From: ZLKRG44 sp964555705
GTDB taxonomy: Bacteria; Planctomycetota; Phycisphaerae; Phycisphaerales; SM1A02
DNA: 27,832 bases
Reading direction: 5' to 3'
Assembly: GCA_964555705.1 (NCBI GenBank)
Contig: CAZKTN010000028.1
Coordinates: forward strand, 1-27,832
Shown here: one piece after another, positions 6,773 through 13,867 of the stretch
How positions within the stretch are numbered: position 1 is the stretch's first letter
How the letters are laid out: the number at the start of each line of letters is the position of its first letter
Notes under the pieces: model-generated
What the model saw: only the letters and a program-made list of their open reading frames with translations
The model's database searches: none
What the model was told of the DNA's origin: nothing
Program-made: the position numbers and the translations under genes

Positions 6773-9700
6773 AGTCAGACTTGGGGATGCCCATGCCGCT
6801 GCGCTGAGGGTAGGGGGGCACAGGAACGTCACGCACCGGATTGCGCTCGAGCTCCGCGAGCAGGTGCTTCACGGCCGCGTCGATCTGCGGATCCACGCCG
6901 CCACGGACGGGTCCGCCCTTCATGAGCGTCGGGTCGTCGGTGACCTCGATGTCAGGGTCGACGCCGTGGCCCTCGACGCCCCACGTGCCGTCGTTCTCGT
7001 AGAACGCGAACATCGGCGCGGTGATGCGGGTTCCGTCGATCAGGTTTGGGTTGCCGGAGATGCCGACAAGGCCGCCCCAGGTGCGGGTCCCGAAGAGCGG
7101 TCCGAGCTTCGTCTCGCGGAAGAGCCAGGGGAACATGTCGCCGCCGGATCCGGCGAGGCCGTTGATGAGCATCGCCTTCGGGCCGCGGTGGGAGTCCTGC
7201 GGGGAGGGCACGGGATTGGAGTCGCGGCGTGCCCACCAGTTCGTCGTCGGCCGGTTGAGGAGCTCGATGAACCGGTGCGGGAGCTGCCCGCCGCCGTTCC
7301 ATCGCTCGTCGATCAGCAGCGCCTTCATGCCTCGCTGCCCATGGAACTGTCGCACGAGCTCGTTCTGCCCGTCGATGCCGGTGCTCGGCACGTACACGTA
7401 TCCCACCGCGCCTCCGGAGGCCTTTGCCACGTACGCGCGGTTGGCCTCTACCCAGGAGCGGTAGCGAAGATTGTCCTCTGAGGGCAGCGTGCGCACGTTG
7501 ACGGTGCGAGTGCTGTCGTCGCGGAACGGCGCCTTCCCGACCGTGAGCTGGACCGCCTTGTCGGCGAGCCCCCGGAATGGCGACCATGGATCAGGCGATG
7601 CGCCGATCGGCTGGCCGTTCACGGCGATCACGTACATGCCTTCAGTCACGTCGACGCCCGGCGCGCGAAGCGGATTGCGCGCATCGGCGTCCCAAGGCCC
7701 GCCCTCGAGGATGCGCTCGATGCGCCACCCCTTCACTGGCGTGCCGTCAGGTCCCGCAGCCTCGCCCTGCGACCACGTGACGCCAAGCATGCCGGTGCCG
7801 ACGCTTGGCGAAGACTCGCTCGGCCCGCCCTGGTAGTAGGCGTGTCCCACGTTCAGCTCGGAGATCATCTCGGAGATGATCCACGCGACGTCCTCGCGGC
7901 TGTTGGCGTCGTCAACCATCGCGGCGTACCGGTTGCGCACCGCATCCCAGTCGATGCCGTGCATCGTCGGGTCGTAGAAGTAGTCCTTCAGCACGCGCCA
8001 CGAGTCGCGCACGAGCTGTCGCCACTCGGCGCGTGGGCTCACCATCACGCCTGTCGGCGATGCGACGACTGGCTTGAACGTGGCGCCTGCGGATGCGTCG
8101 CCGATCTTCGCGCCACGTCCATCGGGCACGAGCAGCTTCTTGCCGTCTGCGCTCATCGCGAAGCCGCCTCCCGAAGTGACCGACTTCTCGCTCGGCGACT
8201 TCTCCTTGACGTCCGCGATGCGGATGCCGGCATTGGGCTCGTCGCGGCCGCGCGCGGCGCGCCTCACGAAGATCAGGTTGCCCTTGTCGCTGACCGCGAC
8301 GGTGCCGAACTCGCCGACGGCAATCCCGGGCACCTGCACCATGCGCGCCTCGAAGCCGTCGGTGTCGATCTTCACCTTCCGCGTGGACTCCTTGGCGGGA
8401 GCGACAGGATCGGCCGCTGCGGGCTCGCCATCCTTTGCGGGCTCCTTGGCGGTGTCCTTCGTGTCCTCGTCGGCGTCTTCCGCATCATCTGCATCGTCCC
8501 CATCGTCATCTGCATCGTCCGCATCCTTGGTGTCCTTCGCATCCGCAGGCTTGTCGCCGGCCGCCTTGCCGTCCTTGCCGTCGCCGCCGTTCGCATCCTT
8601 CGACTTGCCCTCCACCTTCCTCTCGGAGGGCGTCTCCTCATCGATCTCGACCGGGATCCATGCCGCCTTCACGTCCGCGCGCAGCGGGGCGGCGAGCATC
8701 ATGCTCGCGTTGTCGTAGATCCAGGTGCTGTCGAGCGAGCTGTAGCTCGGCCTGAAGTTGCCGACCCGGTGGAGGTAGATGAAGTCGCCGGCGCGGTCGA
8801 AGGTGGCGCTCCCAACGTCGAACGCGGTGGACGTCAGCGGAACCGAGGTGCCGGCCTCCACGTCATGGAGCCAGAGCTGGCTCTGGGCGGTGGCATCGTC
8901 GCTTCGCACGTATGCGATCCATGTCGAGTCGCTGCTCCATGAGGGCGCGCTCATGCTCTCGCCCCAGGGCTCCTTGTCGATGAGCGTGGTGTCGCCGCTG
9001 GAGACGTCGACCCTCCACAGCCGCCCGGCCTTGTCGGTCATGGCGATCATCGTCGAGTCGGGGCTCCACGTGATGCTCTCCTTGAAGGAACCGTCGGTGG
9101 ACGTGAGGCGCCGCTTGCCCTCGCTCCCGTCGGCGGGCACGACGAAGAGCTCGTACCCGCTGCCGTAGGAATCGTCGAACCATGCGATGAGCCGTCCGTC
9201 GGGGCTCCACGCCGGATCGCGCTCGGCAATGTCTGTGGTGCGCGTGAGGTTCACCGGCACGCCCTTCTCGGCCGGGAGCGTCCACACGTCGCCGCGGCCC
9301 TGCACGATCGCGCGCTTGCCTGTGGGCGAGATGTCCCACGACTGGATGGACTCGGCGGCGTTCTCCTCCTGGTCGCGAAGCCGCGCGCGTGCGCCGGGGA
9401 TCCGCACCTCGACCGTCGTCACCTTTCCGGTGCCGAGGTCGAGCACGCAGAGGTCGGGACCGTGCTGGAGCACCATCCTGCCCGCAGATCCGTCATCGGG
9501 TCCCATTGCGGGCCATCGCACATCGAAGTCGGTGAAGCGCGTGACCTGCTCGCGCGCCTTCGTCGCGGGGTTCACGCGCCAGATGTTGAGCCGGTGCTCG
9601 GGTCCCGCATCGCTCAGGTAGTAGAGCCAGTCGCCATGCCACATCGGGATGGTGTCGGTGCCCTCCCAGTCGGTCATGCGCGTTGCGGCGCCGGTCGCCA

Positions 9701-10349
9701 TGTCGACCATCCACACGTCGGTCGCCATCCCGCCGCGGTAGCGCTTCCATGTGCGGGTGTCGGTGGAGTGCGGCGTGTACGCCAGCTTCGTTCCGTCGCG
9801 GTTCAGTGCGGCGTTCGCGCCGTAGGGCACGGGAAGTTCGCTCGGAAGCCCGCCGGCGGGCGGCACCGAGTACACCATCGTGGCGCGCGGGTAGGGACCC
9901 ATGCCGGATGCGGCGAACAGCAGGCGCCCATCAGGCGACCAGTCGTTGAGGATCTCCGATGCGGGATGCCCAGTGACGCGCGAGGGCTCGCCGCCAGTCA
10001 CCGGCACCGTCCAGATGTCGCGGTTGCCGTCCCAGTTGCCGCAGAACGCGACGGATGCGCCGTCGGGCGAGAATCGCGGGAAGCTCTCGAATCCGGGCGG
10101 GTCCGCGACAGGCTGCGCGACGCCTCCCGAAATCGGCACGCTCCAGATGCCGTTGGCGTAGACGAACACGATGCGGTCCCCTGAGATGTCGGGGTAGCGC
10201 AGCATCGACGCATCCGGAATCGACAGCGCGTCGCCCTGCTGGCGAACAGATGTCGCCACTGCGTAGGCGTCGGTGTGCAGCTGGAGAGCGAGTGCGGAGA
10301 GGGCCGCCGCGATGGCGGCGGAAGCGGTGTGCCGTGTCGGGTTGCGCAT
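6768..10349 (-). CDS. Tricorn protease homologue, exported
   Basis: 1193 residues, close to other tricorn-type peptidases (family S41B) plus an insert. Residues 1-~30 are a signal peptide. The N-terminal half holds propeller repeats of the TolB/tricorn kind, for example FESFPRFSPDGASVAFCGN, ILNDWSPDGRLLFAASG and ERDPAWSPDGRLIAW. A highly charged Asp/Lys/Ala-rich insert spans ~567-660. A helical C1 region follows (DSWRVLKDYFYDPTMHG), then a PDZ-like domain with MYVIAVNGQPIG. Catalytic His is His836 in LNVGHAYYQG; the nucleophile is Ser1068 in AGSGGDMFPW; Glu1118 or Glu1126 (WGVEGHGVDPD) would complete the charge relay. Tricorn trims peptides released by larger proteases; in bacteria with a signal peptide this would act in the periplasm. 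It lies 24 nt after the sigma factor gene and 8 nt before the SppA-like gene, so one operon is likely. No clear ribosome binding site precedes the ATG. Confidence 0.93.
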   Translation of the reverse strand: MRNPTRHTASAAIAAALSALALQLHTDAYAVATSVRQQGDALSIPDASMLRYPDISGDRIVFVYANGIWSVPISGGVAQPVADPPGFESFPRFSPDGASVAFCGNWDGNRDIWTVPVTGGEPSRVTGHPASEILNDWSPDGRLLFAASGMGPYPRATMVYSVPPAGGLPSELPVPYGANAALNRDGTKLAYTPHSTDTRTWKRYRGGMATDVWMVDMATGAATRMTDWEGTDTIPMWHGDWLYYLSDAGPEHRLNIWRVNPATKAREQVTRFTDFDVRWPAMGPDDGSAGRMVLQHGPDLCVLDLGTGKVTTVEVRIPGARARLRDQEENAAESIQSWDISPTGKRAIVQGRGDVWTLPAEKGVPVNLTRTTDIAERDPAWSPDGRLIAWFDDSYGSGYELFVVPADGSEGKRRLTSTDGSFKESITWSPDSTMIAMTDKAGRLWRVDVSSGDTTLIDKEPWGESMSAPSWSSDSTWIAYVRSDDATAQSQLWLHDVEAGTSVPLTSTAFDVGSATFDRAGDFIYLHRVGNFRPSYSSLDSTWIYDNASMMLAAPLRADVKAAWIPVEIDEETPSERKVEGKSKDANGGDGKDGKAAGDKPADAKDTKDADDADDDGDDADDAEDADEDTKDTAKEPAKDGEPAAADPVAPAKESTRKVKIDTDGFEARMVQVPGIAVGEFGTVAVSDKGNLIFVRRAARGRDEPNAGIRIADVKEKSPSEKSVTSGGGFAMSADGKKLLVPDGRGAKIGDASAGATFKPVVASPTGVMVSPRAEWRQLVRDSWRVLKDYFYDPTMHGIDWDAVRNRYAAMVDDANSREDVAWIISEMISELNVGHAYYQGGPSESSPSVGTGMLGVTWSQGEAAGPDGTPVKGWRIERILEGGPWDADARNPLRAPGVDVTEGMYVIAVNGQPIGASPDPWSPFRGLADKAVQLTVGKAPFRDDSTRTVNVRTLPSEDNLRYRSWVEANRAYVAKASGGAVGYVYVPSTGIDGQNELVRQFHGQRGMKALLIDERWNGGGQLPHRFIELLNRPTTNWWARRDSNPVPSPQDSHRGPKAMLINGLAGSGGDMFPWLFRETKLGPLFGTRTWGGLVGISGNPNLIDGTRITAPMFAFYENDGTWGVEGHGVDPDIEVTDDPTLMKGGPVRGGVDPQIDAAVKHLLAELERNPVRDVPVPPYPQRSGMGIPKSDW

Positions 10350-10373
10350 TGGGATGCGCAGCGTAGTGCGGAA

Positions 10374-10958
10374 TCAGGGGCCGTCCGCGGGTGCCTCTGC
10401 GCCATCGTCCGGCGCGATGGCTCCCTCGCGCACCAGGATGTCGCGCAGCCGGATGAGGCCCCGGCGCGCGTGCGTCTTCACGGTGCCAAGGGGCATGCCC
10501 GTGCTGGTGGCGATCTGCTCGTGGGTGGCGCCATGGTTGATGGCAAGGTGGAGCACGCGGCGCTGCTCGGGGCGCAGTGCGCCCATCGCGCGGTCGACGA
10601 TGGCGGCGCGCTCCCGGATGTCTGTGCGCTCCTGGTCGGCAGCCTTCGGCGCGGCCACGCCATCGTCGATGCCTGGCACCTCCGGCCTTCGCTGCCTGCG
10701 GCGACCGCGGTCGATCAGGCGGCGCCTGGCGATAGTCGCGACGAATGTGGTCTCGGTGCCCTTCTCGGGATCGAACCGGTGAGCGCTGCGCCAGAGGTCG
10801 ATGAAGACCTCCTGCACCGCATCCTCCGCATCGGAAGGGTCCGCGCTGAGCTTGCGCGCGATGCTCCACACGAGGCCGCTGAATCGCTCCATGCAGGCAT
10901 TGAGCGCGGCGGGGTCGCCGGCAGCGACGCGAGGAAGGATTGGCGTCCGCGTGTCCAG
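10374..10958 (-). CDS. ECF-family RNA polymerase sigma factor, probable CTG start
   Basis: The reading frame encodes a complete two-domain ECF sigma factor. Region 2 runs LPRVAAGDPAALNACMERF to DAEDAVQEVFIDLWRSAHRF and TTFVATIARRRLIDRGRRRQ; region 4 runs MGALRPEQRRVLHLAINHG to HEQIATSTGMPLGTVKTHAR. A short acidic, Ala/Pro-rich tail follows. The start is odd: between the end of tRNA-Ser (10973) and the conserved region there is no in-frame ATG, GTG or TTG. The best candidate is the CTG at 10958, with GGAG 6 nt upstream, giving 194 residues, a normal ECF length. The next in-frame ATG (Met of ACMERF) would delete the start of region 2.1. Farther upstream the frame runs through the tRNA and cannot be coding. 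No anti-sigma factor is visible nearby. It probably directs transcription of the tricorn and SppA-like genes downstream (inference). Confidence 0.8.
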   Translation of the reverse strand: MDTRTPILPRVAAGDPAALNACMERFSGLVWSIARKLSADPSDAEDAVQEVFIDLWRSAHRFDPEKGTETTFVATIARRRLIDRGRRRQRRPEVPGIDDGVAAPKAADQERTDIRERAAIVDRAMGALRPEQRRVLHLAINHGATHEQIATSTGMPLGTVKTHARRGLIRLRDILVREGAIAPDDGAEAPADGP

Positions 10959-10972
10959 GTCCGGCTCCGAAA

Positions 10973-11059
10973 CGGTGGGGGCGGGATTCGAACCCGCGAT
11001 GCCCCGAAGGGCATACCGGATTTCAAGTCCGGCGCGTTCAACCGCTCTGCCACCCCACC
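10973..11059 (-). tRNA. tRNA-Ser (UGA anticodon)
   Basis: An 87-nt class II tRNA. Acceptor arms GGTGGGG and CCCCACC pair; the D arm includes TGGCAGAGCGGTTGAACG; the anticodon stem CCGGA/TCCGG encloses CTTGAAA with TGA at 11023-11025; the long variable arm TGCCCTTCGGGGCA is typical of serine tRNAs; the T arm has GGTTCGAATCC. The discriminator is G and the 3' CCA is not encoded. It begins 15 nt after the hybrid kinase stop codon and ends 14 nt before the likely sigma start, on the same strand. Its promoter, if it has its own, must lie inside the kinase coding end (TAGGAT at 11070-11075 is a -10-like match, but no -35 fits). Confidence 0.95.
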
Positions 11060-11074
11060 TGGGGTCGTCCGATC

Positions 11075-13867
11075 CTATCCGCGGCAGAGCTGCACAAGGT
11101 CCTCGGGCGCGATTGGCTTCACGGCGAAGGCATCGCAGCCCGCAGCGAGGCAGCTTTCGCGGTCCACATCGAGCGTGCGGGCGCTCATCGCAACGATGCG
11201 TCCCGGGAAGCCCATGTCGCGGAGCCTGCATACGCTCGCGATGCCCTCATGTCCGCGCTCCTGCAGGTCAAGGAGCGCGACATCGAAGACGCGGCGCCCT
11301 GCGGCGCGCTCCACAGCCGCAACCGCATCTGCGCACGAGGCGCACGCCTCGACCTCGGCGCCCGCCGCAACGAGCACGTCGGCGAGCATGCGCCTGCTGT
11401 CCGACTGCTCCTCCGAGATAAGGATGCGCACGCCGGCGAGCGGTCGGGCCAATGGACCGGACGGCGATCTGCCCTGCATGGCTAGCGGGTCTTCCGCGGG
11501 GAGCGCCTGCGCGCGCACCGCAGGCGTCACGATGCGCGCCGAAAGCCGGAACGTGAACACGCTGCCTTCCCCAGGGACGCTGCGCACGCCAACAGACCCC
11601 TCGAGCAGCTCCGCGAGCCGGCGGGAGATCGCCAGGCCTAGCCCGGTGCCTCCAGAGCGTCCGGCCTCGGATGTCCCGACCTGCACATAGTCGGCGAAGA
11701 GGCGGTCAACCTGCTCCTGCGTCATGCCTTCGCCGGTGTCGGCGACGTCAAACTCCACCTCGAGCACGTCGCCGCTCCGTGCCGTGCGCACCGCAATCCT
11801 GACGGCGCCGCGCGTGGTGTGGCGAATGGCGTTCGTGACGAGGTTGACGAGCACCTGCCGCACGCGCATGGGATCGGTGCGGACCGTCTCGTGCGCACCT
11901 GCATCCGCGGACTCGAGCTCGAGGTCGATGCCCTTGGAGGTCGCCTGCACGGCCAGGAGCTGCAGCACGTCGTTCACCAGGTCGACCGGCCTGACCTCGA
12001 TCGACTCGACTGGCATGCGTCCAGCCTCGATCTTCGAGATGTCGAGGATGTCGTTGATGATGCCGAGGAGGTGCGTGCCGTTTGCGCGGATCGCTCGGAC
12101 CCACTCGGCTCGCTCCTGCGGCGTGCTCGTCTCGTCGGCGAGGAGGTCCGCCGCGCTGAGGATCGCGGACATGGGGGAGCGGATCTCGTGCGTGACTCCC
12201 GCAAGCAGCGACGACTTGGCCTCGCTCCGGTCCTCGGCCGCTGCACGTGCGCGCTCGACGCCGAGCATGGCCCGTTCGCGCTCGGTCACGTCGATCGCCA
12301 CAAGCAGGAATCCGAGCGGCGCGCCGTCGGGCTCGAGCCATGGCCTCACCGCAACGCTGACGCGTCGGCGGCGGCCTCCAGACCCGATCCATGTCCAGTC
12401 CCTGACCCGGAACTCTGCGCTTCGGGCGAGCTGCTCGAGCATGAGCGCCGAGGGCAGCCCCTGCCGTATCGCCAGCGAGCCGAGCTCGTCGGCGTCAAAG
12501 AGCTCGAGCGCGCTCGAGCGCCCCTGCATTGCAGATGACGGGAATCCAGTGATGCGCTCGGCGCCCTCGTTGAAGATGGTCACGATGCCCTCGCAGTCCG
12601 TGGCGATGACCGCGACCGTATCGCTTGCCGCGATCAGCTGCTCGAGCTGCTGGCGTGAACGGCTGCTCGATCGCGCGCGCTCCGCCGAGCGCTGCGCGAA
12701 GTGCACGGTCGAGCCCACAAGCCCGCACGCCGCCGCGAGCGATGCGAGCAGCAGGTCGGGGAAGGTGTTGCCCTGGCGGTCGGCATCCTCGGCGGCGGGG
12801 AGGGCCCTGATGACGAGTGTGGTGCCGTCCCACGACACCGACCGTCCGTCAGGCGCACCGTGTGTGGCCGCACGCGCCGCGCGGTCCGCGTCGAGCAGCT
12901 CGACGGGCGCACCCGGGTCTATCGACTCGACGACGGATGCGAGGATCGTGTCGACGTCCACGAGGAACAGCGCGGCGAGTTCCGTCGCGTCGGCGCGGAT
13001 CGGGAGCGCGACGATGACATCGGGTGCGTCAGTTGGGGCAATTCCATAGGGAGGATCGATCACGACGGCGCGGCCACGCAGGATGCATGTGGCCGCTGCG
13101 CGCTCGTCCGAGTCGCCCGCCAGCATGGCCCTGATCGGTTCCGCATCGGCCGCCGCTGGCGGCGCAATCCACCGGCGTGCGCCGCGCGCATCGATGCAGA
13201 GCAGTGCGCTGACCCCTTCCGTGCCCGCAAGGGCCTCGACAGCGCGTGTCGCAGCGGCGACCGATCCTGCATCGCCCCCGAGCCCGCGGACCTGCTCGGC
13301 GAGGCTGCCCATGGTGAGGTCAAGGCGTGCCTGCAGGAGCAGCACGAGCGCGCGCTCGCGCAGGTCAGCCTGCTGCAGGACGATGCGCTGGTCGCGCGCG
13401 ATCAGCAGCATCCACACCGCGATGCCGGGCGCGAAGCACAGGATCGCCGCAGCCAGCCCTGCCCATCGCGGCAGCCCAAGCGACCTGCGGCCGGACTCGG
13501 TCCACGCCTGCACCAGGAGCAGCGCTGCGCCCACCACCTGCGCCACACCCGCACGGTCGCCGAGCTGCGCGAGCTGCGACAGGATGCTGTGCAGCGTGCC
13601 GAAACCGGTGCCGCCGGCGCCATCGGCGATTCCGATCACGCCAAGCAGCACGGCCACTGACGCGGAGAGGCCCGCGCACCAGGTGCCCCTGGTCGACGGG
13701 ATGATGGCGGCCAGGAACGCAAGAGCGAGCGATGCGGCGGCCACCATGTGCGGCACCGCTGCGCCGCCGCTGCGCACCCCGGCCACCGCCTCGGAGATCA
13801 CGATGGCCAGCGACACCACGGCGAGCAGACGGAGCGCCACCCGGATCGCCGCGCGGCTGCCTCTCAT
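11075..13867 (-). CDS. Membrane hybrid histidine kinase (PAS, HisKA, HATPase_c, receiver)
   Basis: 930 residues from the ATG at 13867, which overlaps the stop of the GH63 gene as ATGA; a longer frame from 13939 would run 75 nt into GH63 and delay the first membrane helix. Order: about five N-terminal membrane helices (~1-165), an extracytoplasmic or linker sensor region (~175-350), another helix (FPDLLLASLAAACGLVGS), a PAS domain (TVAVIATDCEGIVTIFNEGA), HisKA with the phospho-acceptor His560 in THEIRSPMSAI, HATPase_c with NLVTNAIRH, DTGEGM and GGTGLGLAIS, and a C-terminal receiver with Asp867 in ALLDLQERG and Lys917 in AVKPI. The receiver's acidic pair is EE (ISEEQ) rather than the usual DD or ED. 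It should sense an unknown signal and pass phosphate to its own receiver or a further relay protein; no output regulator is nearby. Coupling to two glycan-degrading enzymes suggests carbohydrate storage or osmotic state as its theme (inference). Confidence 0.93.
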   Translation of the reverse strand: MRGSRAAIRVALRLLAVVSLAIVISEAVAGVRSGGAAVPHMVAAASLALAFLAAIIPSTRGTWCAGLSASVAVLLGVIGIADGAGGTGFGTLHSILSQLAQLGDRAGVAQVVGAALLLVQAWTESGRRSLGLPRWAGLAAAILCFAPGIAVWMLLIARDQRIVLQQADLRERALVLLLQARLDLTMGSLAEQVRGLGGDAGSVAAATRAVEALAGTEGVSALLCIDARGARRWIAPPAAADAEPIRAMLAGDSDERAAATCILRGRAVVIDPPYGIAPTDAPDVIVALPIRADATELAALFLVDVDTILASVVESIDPGAPVELLDADRAARAATHGAPDGRSVSWDGTTLVIRALPAAEDADRQGNTFPDLLLASLAAACGLVGSTVHFAQRSAERARSSSRSRQQLEQLIAASDTVAVIATDCEGIVTIFNEGAERITGFPSSAMQGRSSALELFDADELGSLAIRQGLPSALMLEQLARSAEFRVRDWTWIGSGGRRRRVSVAVRPWLEPDGAPLGFLLVAIDVTERERAMLGVERARAAAEDRSEAKSSLLAGVTHEIRSPMSAILSAADLLADETSTPQERAEWVRAIRANGTHLLGIINDILDISKIEAGRMPVESIEVRPVDLVNDVLQLLAVQATSKGIDLELESADAGAHETVRTDPMRVRQVLVNLVTNAIRHTTRGAVRIAVRTARSGDVLEVEFDVADTGEGMTQEQVDRLFADYVQVGTSEAGRSGGTGLGLAISRRLAELLEGSVGVRSVPGEGSVFTFRLSARIVTPAVRAQALPAEDPLAMQGRSPSGPLARPLAGVRILISEEQSDSRRMLADVLVAAGAEVEACASCADAVAAVERAAGRRVFDVALLDLQERGHEGIASVCRLRDMGFPGRIVAMSARTLDVDRESCLAAGCDAFAVKPIAPEDLVQLCRG

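Noticed and set aside
10959..11231. Upstream extension of the sigma frame to 285 residues
   Set aside because: It would translate through tRNA-Ser and the end of the kinase gene; that part has no sigma similarity.
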